64,000 bases of DNA from Natronocalculus amylovorans (GCF_023638035.1 NZ_JAKRVX010000004.1:1-64000), one strand, 5' to 3'. Numbered from the stretch's first letter, positions 43,598 through 51,296 are shown. Notes: generated from the letters alone by a model not told the origin. Numbers and translations are program-made.

Positions 43598-44167
43598 TCA
43601 CCACCGGCCAACCCAGTAGCTCGCAGTGAGGACCGCGCCACTGAACCAAACCTCATGCTGTGCACCCGACGCAAGATCAATTTCGATTGCCTCACTCTGT
43701 GCACTTCCGAGAACACGTATTTTCGCAGTCCGAGCATTCAGATTGCTGAAATACCACCCGTTAGCAAAAGGCAGGCGGCGATCATGTAATGTATTTCCAA
43801 TATCATCTAGGACTTCAATGTGAACAGTGTAGCCTGCACGATTGACAATGGCCAATCTAATATATTGTCGGTGGTATGATATGCCTGGTTCATAATTATC
43901 AGCATAGTACCAGCCTCGGAATCGCATGTTGTGTGCGTCGATCCAATCGGGTTTTCCGTCGCCAGCCGAGCCAGCAAGCTCACTGCCACCAGCGGGTTCT
44001 TCAAGGCCTTCTTCGAGGGTTATATTATCACTCTGGCTGTCCGGGACCTCTTCCCTAGTTTCTGTTTCTCCTCTCGTAGGTGCTCCAAGACATCCTGCAA
44101 ATGCTGCCCCAGTCATCGCTGCGCCTGTTGCTAATATATCACGTCGTGAATGTAACCGGCTATTCAT
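43598..44167 (-). CDS. Tat-exported lipoprotein, paralogue 4 of 6
   Basis: A 189-aa lipoprotein starting at the ATG at 44167, which places SRRDILATGAAMTG correctly and gives lipobox AGC at Cys26. The frame is open 16 codons upstream through the promoter, but that extension (MMYRYRSYPV...) is read from promoter DNA. The core contains GGSELAGSAGDGKPDW, DAHNMRFRGWYYADNYEPG, VNRAGYTVHIEVLDDIGN, VLGSAQSEAIEIDL and GAVLTASYWVGRW. It is closest to copies 2 and 3. Upstream lies the IS-derived segment at 44273-44570. Function unknown. Confidence 0.82.
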   Translation of the reverse strand: MNSRLHSRRDILATGAAMTGAAFAGCLGAPTRGETETREEVPDSQSDNITLEEGLEEPAGGSELAGSAGDGKPDWIDAHNMRFRGWYYADNYEPGISYHRQYIRLAIVNRAGYTVHIEVLDDIGNTLHDRRLPFANGWYFSNLNARTAKIRVLGSAQSEAIEIDLASGAQHEVWFSGAVLTASYWVGRW

Positions 44168-44198
44168 ACTTATATAACAATTGTCTACCGGATAGCTT

Positions 44199-44220
44199 CG
44201 ATACCTATACATCATAGTAT
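44199..44220 (-). promoter_or_regulatory. Conserved lipoprotein-family promoter, copy 4
   Basis: The minus strand reads ATACTATGATGTATAGGTAT then CGAAGCTAT, with the core about 40 bases before the ATG at 44167. Confidence 0.55.
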
Positions 44221-44272
44221 CGTGGCTGTGGCGGTGCTCTCCATCAAGTTCTACAGAGATACAGCGAGAGTG

Positions 44273-44570
44273 CCTCGGGGCTTGACCCCGAGGGTGAATC
44301 GTGTAAGCTTTATTGCTAGTTCCACCATATTAACGAGTACAGTTGCGAGGAATGCGATACCTCTCAAAACCCGCGCTCTTGGCGTGGTGAGACGGGTGTT
44401 GTCGGGTCGTGGTGGAGCGACCGGCCCTCACGGACACAACGGGTGTTCGGGTGTTAATTCCAACCGACCCATTTCGGGGAGGTCGAGGGGAATTAAATTC
44501 GCCTGCGTCCATCCGTCCGTTTCTGGACAGCATGGACAAAACGGTGAAGCCTCGGGGCTTGTCCCCGAGG
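44273..44570 (+). mobile_element. IS200/IS605-type remnant bounded by two near-identical hairpins
   Basis: The hairpin CCTCGGGG, CTTGA, CCCCGAGG lies at 44273-44293, and CCTCGGGG, CTTGT, CCCCGAGG at 44550-44570. The second extends into outer GTGAAG/CTTCAC arms. They face the same way, 277 bp apart. The ~255 bp between is open in one frame (VERPALTDTTGVRVLIPTDP and onward) and may be the last part of a TnpB gene, but no zinc finger or catalytic motif remains. Two nested or tandem element ends, or a MITE, would explain it. No intact gene lies in the 437-bp gap 44168-44604. Confidence 0.45.
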
Positions 44571-44604
44571 TACTTCACACCCTGCCTTCCCAAGCGACTT
44601 CGAC

Positions 44605-45174
44605 TCACTTGATCCGAACGTCGATTAAATTTCCAATTTCATGTGTGGGGGGGTCGTACTGGATGTAAAATCCTGAGTTGTACGACTTCTCAAGACACTC
44701 TTCAGTCCGTTCAACGTTGACCGTGACAGTAACGGGACCATCCCACGGGGGAAGAACTTCTTCTGTACGCCCGTCTTTGATTGCTTGTTCTGCCTCTTCC
44801 CGAGTCAATTCATCATATTCTTCCAACCACCACTTTCGCGATGCATTGATATCAACAACACAGTATTCAGGTTGTTCGTCAACTGGTTCGGTGTACACGA
44901 CTGCGGGGTCAATACCCACTCGATCTAATTCATCCATCCCGATTTTTGCAAAGCACATGAGCGTTTGGCCCTCGTCTTCGACGCTAGCACGCCATATTGT
45001 TGCGTTCAGTGTTGCCTTTGGAAGTGTATCTGTTTGATACGATGACCCGTTGTATTTCGACATCGGGGCGCTCATCGGTCCATCAAACCGAAGGACCACA
45101 TCCCCTCTTTCGGCTTCACAGAGTGTTCGAACGATCGAGGCAGTCCGATCGGAATCGTTCGTTGTATTATTCAT
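44605..45174 (-). CDS. Hypothetical protein, second gene of a coupled operon
   Basis: A 189-aa acidic soluble protein, starting MNNTTNDSDRTASIVRTL. The ATG at 45174 is chosen because GGAGGA lies six bases before it, inside the preceding small gene, whose stop overlaps this start. Notable segments are ERGDVVLRFDGPMSAP, a DINASRKWWLEEYDELTREEAEQAI helix region and a VTVTVNVERTEECLE strand. There is no signal peptide, membrane segment or known motif. It lies between the IS remnant and paralogue 5 of the Tat lipoproteins. I do not recognise the family; the position suggests imported accessory DNA. Confidence 0.6.
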   Translation of the reverse strand: MNNTTNDSDRTASIVRTLCEAERGDVVLRFDGPMSAPMSKYNGSSYQTDTLPKATLNATIWRASVEDEGQTLMCFAKIGMDELDRVGIDPAVVYTEPVDEQPEYCVVDINASRKWWLEEYDELTREEAEQAIKDGRTEEVLPPWDGPVTVTVNVERTEECLEKSYNSGFYIQYDPPTHEIGNLIDVRIK

Positions 45175-45322
45175 ATTTTTCTCCTCCATATTTTGAGACT
45201 CGATCGGCTTTCGCGTTTGTTCCACACCAGCGTTGTACGACGCGACCGTGGGCGCGGTTCCAGAATGGTTTGACCGTTGCGTCAAGAGCTTCCTCGCGAT
45301 CGATTCCAATACGCTTCGACAT
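45167..45322 (-). CDS. 51-aa basic small protein upstream of and coupled to the 44605 gene
   Basis: Reads MSKRIGIDREEALDATVK and ends KYGGEKYE, with one Trp-Cys-Gly (RWCGTNAKAD) in the middle. It is basic, unlike most proteins here, which would suit nucleic-acid binding. A TATA-like TTATATTG lies about 30 bases upstream of the ATG (around 45353-45360). Its final codons contain the ribosome-binding site and the start codon of the next gene, an eight-base overlap. Small antitoxin- or regulator-like genes often have this layout, but no family match is evident. Confidence 0.45.
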   Translation of the reverse strand: MSKRIGIDREEALDATVKPFWNRAHGRVVQRWCGTNAKADRVSKYGGEKYE

Positions 45323-45423
45323 ACTCGTGTGTCTCTTTCTGCGTGGACAAGCAATATAAGACGAGTGCCTCTGTGTTTGTCCCTGAGGTACGCCACTCAA
45401 AATCGTTGCTAGAAATCGATCGC

Positions 45424-45443
45424 CACCATGATATATAGGTGTC
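45424..45443 (+). promoter_or_regulatory. Conserved lipoprotein-family promoter, copy 5
   Basis: CACCATGATATATAGGTGTC, with the TATATAGG core about 40 bases before the ATG at 45476. The following ~30 bases, up to the start codon, are also shared with copy 6 (GAGAGATATTCAT). Confidence 0.58.
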
Positions 45444-45475
45444 AAGGTTATAGTGTGAGAGATATTCATGTTTGT

Positions 45476-46102
45476 ATGAATGACCGATGGTACTCACGGC
45501 GTGATCTATTGGCAGCTGGAGCTGCAGTAACTGGAACCGCACTTGCAGGCTGTCTTGGTGCGCCAGCATCTAGTGAGACAGATCGATCGGAGCAGCCCAC
45601 AGAAAATGCAACTGAAGATGGCGATATTCAGACTCCAGATGGGTCAGAGGAGCCCGCTGGAGGAAGCGAGCTTGCAGGATCTGCTGGTGGTGACGCACCT
45701 AGTTGGGTCGATGCACATCGGATGCGATTCCGAGGTTGGTATGATGCGGATGAGTATGAACCGTCAGCACCATATCATACGCAAGATGTTAAATTATCAG
45801 TAATAAACAAGGGCGCATATGTAATTGAGACTACACTGGTAGATTTTGATGGTAACAGATTTTCTGGCAGACCGAGACCCATAGATGGTGCCGGTTCGCG
45901 TTTTCAATTATTTCATGAGCGCTATTTTTGGTTTCGTAACCCCAATGTATATGCTGATGATCCTATTGCAGCAGCTGAGATTCGTGTTGTTGGAAGCGCA
46001 CAAAACGAACGCCTCACGATCGATCTCACTGAGGGCAAACACCACGAGGTTTGGTTCAGCGGTGCAGTGCTCACAGCCGGCTACTGGATCGGCCGGTGGT
46101 AG
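45476..46102 (+). CDS. Tat-exported lipoprotein, paralogue 5 of 6
   Basis: A 208-aa lipoprotein with SRRDLLAAGAAVTG and lipobox AGC (Cys26). The linker is longer (SEQPTENATEDGDIQTPDG). The core has GGSELAGSAGGDAPSW, DAHRMRFRGWYDADEYEPSAPYH, INKGAYVIETTLVDFDGN, then an extra loop (RPIDGAGSRFQLFHERYFWF) not found in copies 2, 3, 4 or 6, and finishes VVGSAQNERLTIDL and GAVLTAGYWIGRW. His replaces Asn-Met as DAHRM, a change shared only with copy 6. With copy 6 it forms a plus-strand pair opposite to the others. Function unknown. Confidence 0.82.
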   Translation: MNDRWYSRRDLLAAGAAVTGTALAGCLGAPASSETDRSEQPTENATEDGDIQTPDGSEEPAGGSELAGSAGGDAPSWVDAHRMRFRGWYDADEYEPSAPYHTQDVKLSVINKGAYVIETTLVDFDGNRFSGRPRPIDGAGSRFQLFHERYFWFRNPNVYADDPIAAAEIRVVGSAQNERLTIDLTEGKHHEVWFSGAVLTAGYWIGRW

Positions 46103-46228
46103 GTACTGCTGTTTTGTATTTTCTCTGTGAGATATAATAACGATACGTCACCTGTTTCCGTCACATACCTCTCAAATCGCTGGTTTGAGGCATTTTCTCT
46201 GCGATCGCTATGACCACAAATTGACGAC

Positions 46229-46248
46229 TACCATGATATATAGGTATC
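46229..46248 (+). promoter_or_regulatory. Conserved lipoprotein-family promoter, copy 6
   Basis: TACCATGATATATAGGTATC, with the core about 40 bases before the ATG at 46281. It is the best match to the consensus of all six copies. Confidence 0.58.
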
Positions 46249-46280
46249 AAGGTTATGATGTGAGAGATATTCATCTTTGT

Positions 46281-46850
46281 ATGAATGATCGATGGCACTC
46301 ACGGCGTGATCTATTGGCAGCTGGAGCTGCAGTAACTGGAGCCGCACTTGCAGGCTGTCTTGGTGCACCTGGATCAGCGGAAACTGACGCTTCAGATGGA
46401 CCGCCAGAAAATGGGGATATCAGAATTCAATCGACGGATGTGATAGAAGAGCCTAGTGGCGGGAGCGATCTTGCGGGGTCTGCTGGCGATGGCGAGCCTG
46501 ACTGGGTTGATGCACATCGGATGCGATTCCGAGGCTGGTACTACGCGGACGAATATGACCCTGCGATGCCATATCACAGAGAAAACATTACAATGTCGGT
46601 GTTCAATATGGGAGGATACGTTGCTGAGATAACCGTCAGAGATGGCACTGATGACGAGCTCTACAGTTGGAATAAGAGCTTTGAGCGTGGACAATGGTTT
46701 AGAAACTCTGATGCCGCCTCCGCAGAAATCCGTGTCATTGGCAGCGCTCAAAACGAACGTCTCACAGTCGACCTTACCGAGGGTGCACACCATGAAATAT
46801 GGCTCAGCGGAGCCGTGCTCACAGCAGGCTACTGGATCGGTCGCTGGTAG
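46281..46850 (+). CDS. Tat-exported lipoprotein, paralogue 6 of 6
   Basis: A 189-aa lipoprotein with SRRDLLAAGAAVTG and lipobox AGC (Cys26). The core contains GGSDLAGSAGDGEPDW, DAHRMRFRGWYYADEYDPAMPYH, FNMGGYVAEITVRDGTDDELY, VIGSAQNERLTVDL and GAVLTAGYWIGRW. The first ~40 codons are nearly identical in DNA to paralogue 5, which shows a recent duplication or gene conversion. The upstream in-frame extension (from 46185) runs through the promoter and is rejected. Function unknown; a membrane-anchored extracellular domain is inferred. Confidence 0.82.
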   Translation: MNDRWHSRRDLLAAGAAVTGAALAGCLGAPGSAETDASDGPPENGDIRIQSTDVIEEPSGGSDLAGSAGDGEPDWVDAHRMRFRGWYYADEYDPAMPYHRENITMSVFNMGGYVAEITVRDGTDDELYSWNKSFERGQWFRNSDAASAEIRVIGSAQNERLTVDLTEGAHHEIWLSGAVLTAGYWIGRW

Positions 46851-47105
46851 GAACAGTCGATTTGTGTTGCAAACACGAGTCACCACGCTTTGTCTGAGAT
46901 TCTGTGTTTGTGACAGAGAACATTTTTGCATTACGTGCTCAAATTTCCACACTCGATCGGTCGAACATCTCGTCGATATCCACCCCTCTGCAGGAGTCTG
47001 TCTTGGATTCGATCGGAGACAAATACCTGCCTACGTGATACGACTGTCGACGGTTCGCTCCAACTCCGTCGCTTCTTTCGGGTCAAGGAACTCAAACCCA
47101 TCCCG

Positions 47106-47228
47106 CTAATCAGTTTGTGCCTCATCCAAGAGACGGTCAACAAGGTCTGTGAAACTTTCTCCGTCTCTTTTCCGGGCCTTCAGACGGTCATATACATCCT
47201 CTTTGACTCCAATTGTTTTCGTCCCCGG
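47106..47228 (-). pseudogene. VapB-type antitoxin fragment lacking its start
   Basis: The frame reads GTKTIGVKEDVYDRLKARKR then DGESFTDLVDRLLDEAQTD, the pattern of haloarchaeal VapB-like antitoxins, which begin at the equivalent of the GTK segment. The expected ATG is CCG here, and upstream sequence is taken over by an IS-type end (47262-47287). The open frame continues to an ATG at 47333 only through that foreign DNA. No complete VapC toxin follows; the ~255 bp down to 46851 has only short open stretches. It is probably a dead remnant. Confidence 0.55.
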
Positions 47229-47261
47229 TTTGTGTTTATCGGATGAACAGGTGCAAAAATT

Positions 47262-47287
47262 CGCCTTCAACGCGAGGAGGATGTCAA
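47262..47287 (+). mobile_element. IS200/IS605-type terminus
   Basis: CGCCTTCAACGCGAGGAGGATGTCA resembles the ending at 141-164 (CCGTTTACGGCGAGGAGGATGTCA), although the stem is weakened. It lies 35 bases in front of the broken antitoxin and may have displaced its start. Confidence 0.4.
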
Positions 47288-47443
47288 CAGCCGATAAAGC
47301 GAATACCTCGAGTCGATTCGCGTCCACGAGCAATCGTCAACTCGGTCGGTATGACGGTTTCTAGTATTGTATTCATCGTCGATCGGCAGGACATACAGCT
47401 GTTTGGTGTTGATGCGACTACGCAGCCATCTAGTCAGTGACGG

Positions 47444-47977
47444 TCACGATTCGGGTGGTGAGTCCGCTGCGTCGTCAATCAATGTATACGCCTGTTGGCG
47501 AAGACTCCCCGTCATATGGAGTCCGTTCGAATCGATCCGATCAATGATGTCCCGTCCGGTCTGTGCAGAGACGCCCGTAGAAACGGCTCGGACAACCACA
47601 CCGATCGTCCCAGTCACTGTGGCACCGAGTCCACGCGCAACCGTTCGGACACGGCGATCGTCTGAGACAACACCAACTGATTGTGTATCAGCAGTGTGAC
47701 CAAGTACGGCTGCGATGATGTCAACATCTCCATTTGGCGTCTTTTCTCCAAGTGTTTTCATTGACTGCTCACGGAAGGACGCAATATGTGGGTCTGTCTG
47801 AGCGATATCGTACCTCGAAATGAATCTTGAAAGATTTGTCTGTGCAGGCTCTGTCGTGACTTCGTGTTGGACGCGTGGTACCACGACAAGGTCGCCAGAA
47901 AAGTTTGTGAGAAGCGCAAGCTCTCCGATCGTCCCGAGAGCGATGAGGGTGGTTGCATCAACAAAAATACGCGTCAT
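47444..47977 (-). CDS. PIN-domain toxin-like protein
   Basis: A 177-aa PIN-domain protein of the DUF3368/VapC-like type. Acidic positions expected for the Mg-dependent RNase site are seen in MTRIFVDATTLIALG (Asp7), a glutamate in VQHEVTTEP, GDVDIIAAVLG and VVSDDRRVR. Such proteins cut RNA and are held in check by a co-encoded antitoxin. Its ATG overlaps the stop of the upstream RHH/HTH gene by four bases, the standard antitoxin-toxin order. The C-terminal ~60 residues (GVVVRAVSTGV...) are longer than in minimal VapC proteins. Confidence 0.75.
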   Translation of the reverse strand: MTRIFVDATTLIALGTIGELALLTNFSGDLVVVPRVQHEVTTEPAQTNLSRFISRYDIAQTDPHIASFREQSMKTLGEKTPNGDVDIIAAVLGHTADTQSVGVVSDDRRVRTVARGLGATVTGTIGVVVRAVSTGVSAQTGRDIIDRIDSNGLHMTGSLRQQAYTLIDDAADSPPES

Positions 47978-48276
47978 AACTCACGCGCAGCTGCCGCGTC
48001 CTCATCCAAATCAGCCGGTGCTAGTTGCGTCGTCAAATTATGTTCACGAGCGATCGTCAGCCAGTCTGCAAGACTCACACCAGCAACTCGTGCTGCTTGA
48101 TTCACAGATATCTCCCCAGACTGGTATTGCTCGATTGCAACCCGCTGGCGGAGTGATTGTAAGCCCTCAGAGAGGGCCTTCCGGATGACCGTACTCTTTT
48201 CTTCATCCAAGAGTTGAATGACTGCTTCGAGTTCTGCGTTATCGTCATCCGGAATTCTGGCGCTGATTGAAGGCAT
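47974..48276 (-). CDS. UPF0175-like antitoxin
   Basis: A 100-aa protein. The N-terminal MPSISARIPDDDNAELEAVIQ with STVIRKALSEGLQSLR is a ribbon-helix-helix-type DNA-binding half. The C-terminal EQYQSGEISVNQAARVAGVSLADWL is the UPF0175 helix-turn-helix motif. It lies directly before the PIN toxin-like gene and overlaps it, so it is the likely antitoxin and autoregulator. Upstream is A/T-rich (TATTATTATTCTG near 48285), suitable for a promoter. Confidence 0.75.
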   Translation of the reverse strand: MPSISARIPDDDNAELEAVIQLLDEEKSTVIRKALSEGLQSLRQRVAIEQYQSGEISVNQAARVAGVSLADWLTIAREHNLTTQLAPADLDEDAAAAREL

Positions 48277-48439
48277 GTATACATATTATTATTCTGTATA
48301 CAAAAGGTTGTCTGCGAGTATTCCCAGAGCCTATTGATAACACGATCGGCGATCGATCAAAATGCACTGGCACAGCATTTTCTACGTTAGTATAGCAATC
48401 TGCAAATTATTATACTACGCTACCGTATGTTATCACACG

Positions 48440-49024
48440 ATGCCCGAGGATACGCCCCCACCCGAACACGATGATGTGAACGACGCTGTTGTAGCGGAGT
48501 GGATTGAGGAGACCACACCGTTTGAACGAGTATACGAGATCATCCGCCATACCTACACTCCCGTGTCTGCAACGGAGATTGCTGATCGCGCCCGTGTCTC
48601 GCCAACCACTGCACGGAAACATGTGCGGACACTCACGAACTCGGGTGAGGTAACGACATCTCAAGACGGGCAGACGACACTGTACCGCCGATCGGAGACT
48701 GCGATCGTCACCGAACACGCACAGTCGCTGCTTTCGGAACTAACGCCCGAAGAAATCGCCTCTGGGATCACTGACATGAAAACAGAAATACGAGAATGGC
48801 GTGAAGAATACGGTGTTGAGTCACCCGAGGAGTTTGCTCGAGAGCTGGATATAGATGATGCCGACAGTGACCAGGGCACAATACTCACCACCTGGCAAAC
48901 GACCCGACGCAACCTCGCACTCGCACACGCTGCACTCGCGATTGGTGAGGCGAGTCAGAGTGGTCATCTCACTGGTGCGGATGCAGACGACGATGGTAAC
49001 GGCGATACATACGTTACCGTATGA
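48440..49024 (+). CDS. Winged-helix DNA-binding protein, putative antitoxin or regulator
   Basis: A 194-aa protein from the ATG at 48440; the frame extends 26 codons upstream through an A/T-rich promoter area (ATTATTATACTAC near 48405). Residues ~28-85 form a winged helix (YEIIRHTYTPVSATEIADRARVS...TTARKHVRTLTNSGEV). The C-terminal part is a charged helix (DMKTEIREWREEYGVESPEEFARE) followed by an acidic tail. It resembles the DUF7342 group of haloarchaeal regulators. The next gene starts in its stop codon (ATGA), which gives a toxin-antitoxin-like layout. Confidence 0.65.
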   Translation: MPEDTPPPEHDDVNDAVVAEWIEETTPFERVYEIIRHTYTPVSATEIADRARVSPTTARKHVRTLTNSGEVTTSQDGQTTLYRRSETAIVTEHAQSLLSELTPEEIASGITDMKTEIREWREEYGVESPEEFARELDIDDADSDQGTILTTWQTTRRNLALAHAALAIGEASQSGHLTGADADDDGNGDTYVTV

Positions 49025-49476
49025 CTGACGGCGATCGACCCGCTCAGAATCCTCCACCCAGAGATCACTCCGAGACGTTTGGTCCAATTGATGCTGGCGC
49101 ACTGCGCGAAATTCGAGATCTGTTCCTCGAAATGGAACCGTTAGTCACTTCGGCGTCACTGGATGATCCAGTCAATCCACATACCCTCTCGATCGAACTA
49201 TCTGACGGGATTGGAAACGCAACGGCTTGTCGTATCGACGTGCGGTGGAGTCTGACAGGGAACTACGCCGCCCACTACAGCGACTCCCACGATCGGAATT
49301 TCCGATTCGACTGTCACCCCAAACCGAATGCGCCAAGACGACACTTCCATCCACCACCGGATGCTCCAACTCGCCCTGTTGAGCGTTCCTGCATCACGGT
49401 CTCTGCAATCACGCTCGTCACGCGAGCAATACTTCAGCGATGGCGGTATGTGTACACGAACGGAACAAATCGATAA
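49021..49476 (+). CDS. Small protein coupled to the winged-helix gene, TumE-like candidate
   Basis: A 151-aa protein. The centre reads IDVRWSLTGNYAAHYSDSH, then FRFDCHPKPNAPRRHFHPP. This resembles the Tyr/His pattern of TumE-type (DUF6516) toxins, where a strand ends in D-x(n)-P-H-x-H. The C-terminus VSAITLVTRAILQRWRY would be a helix. It overlaps the winged-helix gene by four bases. I judge the TumE link only moderately likely; it may instead be an unrelated haloarchaeal partner protein. Confidence 0.5.
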   Translation: MTDGDRPAQNPPPRDHSETFGPIDAGALREIRDLFLEMEPLVTSASLDDPVNPHTLSIELSDGIGNATACRIDVRWSLTGNYAAHYSDSHDRNFRFDCHPKPNAPRRHFHPPPDAPTRPVERSCITVSAITLVTRAILQRWRYVYTNGTNR

Positions 49477-49661
49477 CCCCGCGCACGGTGGCGCGTGGAA
49501 CCCTCCTTGCTACCAGTTTGAACCCATTGAGACCGATCGTACAAAGACGGATGTTTATAATATCGTAATGACATTTTCGTATCTGGGTCTAATCAAAACC
49601 TTCCCACTGATCAGAAAATATTCATCAGTACAACTTATAATTAAAATTGATCTCCCTCTCC

Positions 49662-51107
49662 ATGCGCCTCGGACAAACGTCGGCGATTTATTTCGTCTCT
49701 AAACTCGTCGGCTCTGCTCTTGGATTCCTCGCAACAATCTATTTTGCTCGGGAACTCGGTGAGGTAGTCCTCGGTCAGTATGCGTTGGTGCTAGTGTTAG
49801 TGACTTGGCTTGGGGCTGCTGGCAAGTTGGGCTTTTCGAGTGCGATTACAAAACGAATAAGTGAAGGTAATGATCCAGAGAAGTTCATCGGCGCAGGGAT
49901 TGTTGTAATGAGTGTGCTGATCTCAACGATGAGCCTTCTTGTGATCATTTTTCGCTCGCAAATTAACGCTTATGTTGGTGCTCCGATCGCAGGCTTCGTT
50001 GTTTTACTACTGTTTGTCACGCTGTACAAATCGTTTGTCAATGCATCACTCAAAGGAAACCATCTTGTTCATGTCGATGCAATTCTATCAAGTACGAAAC
50101 AGGTAGTTAGGGCAATCATTCAAATCTTGCTCGTTGTGGTTGGCTTTGGCCTCTCTGGAATGCTTTGGGGATACGCAGTTGCTTATATTATAACCGCTAC
50201 CCTTGGCCTCTGGATTCTCGGGCTACGACCGGCGATTCCACAAAAACATCACGTTGTTAGCTTGTTCAATTATGCTAAATTTTCTTGGCTGGGAACTATG
50301 CGTAGCCGAACTTTTGACAGTGTTGATATTGCTGTCCTCGGAGTATTTGTTACGCAAGGATTTGTTGGTATCTACTCTGTTGCGTGGTCGCTCAGCAAAT
50401 TTTTGGATATCTTCGGAAGTGCAATTAGTACGACACTATTCCCCGAAATGAGTAAAATATCTGCCGAGAAGAGTGCCCATGCTGCAGCTGGCTTGACTGA
50501 AGATGCTCTCACGTATGGTGGGCTTATTCTTATTCCGGGTCTTGTTGGCGCGTATTTTCTTGGCGACCGGCTCATGTTGATTTATGGTGAAGCATTTGTT
50601 GCTGGAGCTGAAGTTCTCACCCTCCTCATAGCGGCATTACTTATTTATACATACAATAAGCAACTTCTTAACACACTCAATGCGATTGATAGACCCAACC
50701 TCGCGTTTCGAGTCAACGCAGTGTTCATCATTATCAACGTTATTCTCAATTTTGTCTTGATCTGGCAGATCGGTTGGGTTGGTGCTGCAATTGCTACCCT
50801 CGTTTCCGCTTCGATTGGTCTTGTCTTCGCATTCTATTACACACAAAAGCTTGTACCATTCTCAATTCCGTATGCTGAAATCATGCGTCAATGGGTTGCA
50901 GCGCTTAGCATGGGTCTCATGATTTTTATAGCCCGGAGAACGACTGAGGCCAACTTCACGTGGCTAGACAGCTACAATACAGCATTCATCATAGTATTAG
51001 TAGCTCTCGGCGCTACAGTCTACTTTACGATCCTCCTTGGGATTTCTACCCGATTCAGAACCACCATAAAAAACAATCTACCGTTCGACATCCAGCTTCT
51101 CAATTAA
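49662..51107 (+). CDS. Polysaccharide flippase (Wzx-like, MOP superfamily)
   Basis: A 481-aa polytopic protein with about fourteen hydrophobic helices. The opening MRLGQTSAIYFVSKLVGSAL and FARELGEVVLGQYALVLVL is typical of Wzx/RfbX-type exporters, as is the GYAVAYIITATLGLWILGL central part. Such proteins turn lipid-linked glycans across the membrane for envelope or N-glycan assembly. The ATG at 49662 is preferred over one five codons upstream. It opens the glycosylation island and is followed by a decayed IS end. Substrate unknown. Confidence 0.85.
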   Translation: MRLGQTSAIYFVSKLVGSALGFLATIYFARELGEVVLGQYALVLVLVTWLGAAGKLGFSSAITKRISEGNDPEKFIGAGIVVMSVLISTMSLLVIIFRSQINAYVGAPIAGFVVLLLFVTLYKSFVNASLKGNHLVHVDAILSSTKQVVRAIIQILLVVVGFGLSGMLWGYAVAYIITATLGLWILGLRPAIPQKHHVVSLFNYAKFSWLGTMRSRTFDSVDIAVLGVFVTQGFVGIYSVAWSLSKFLDIFGSAISTTLFPEMSKISAEKSAHAAAGLTEDALTYGGLILIPGLVGAYFLGDRLMLIYGEAFVAGAEVLTLLIAALLIYTYNKQLLNTLNAIDRPNLAFRVNAVFIIINVILNFVLIWQIGWVGAAIATLVSASIGLVFAFYYTQKLVPFSIPYAEIMRQWVAALSMGLMIFIARRTTEANFTWLDSYNTAFIIVLVALGATVYFTILLGISTRFRTTIKNNLPFDIQLLN

Positions 51108-51233
51108 TCCACGATCACATCACAGGTTCTCGAGCCGTCTCATTGCACATGATGGTTAGATACACTTTGTCTTGTTCTTCGAGGTTGGGTCTGTCAAACC
51201 GAGACCTTGTCTACCAGAGTTGCAAGGAGGAAG

Positions 51234-51253
51234 CCCACGACTTCAGTCGTGGG
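51234..51253 (+). mobile_element. Orphan IS200/IS605-type terminal hairpin
   Basis: A perfect 8-bp stem, CCCACGAC, TTCA, GTCGTGGG, preceded by AAGGAGGAAG and followed by TTACTGACAC. This is the common right-end structure of IS1341/TnpB elements. No transposase is left in the 189-bp gap between the flippase and the glycosyltransferase genes. Confidence 0.5.
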
Positions 51254-51296
51254 TTACTGACACAAAGTCATGATACCTTATTGTAAGATTGCTGGA

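Noticed and set aside
45428-45475. Conserved leader peptide M(M/I)YRYxxY before lipoprotein genes
   Set aside because: The reading comes from the promoter core (ATGATRTATAGG); it is in frame before copies 4, 5 and 6 but not before copies 1 and 2, so DNA conservation as a promoter explains it better.
46931-47143. Short minus-strand frames downstream of the broken antitoxin, as a VapC toxin
   Set aside because: Stops occur in all frames within about 70 codons and no PIN acidic motif is visible; at best a decayed remnant.
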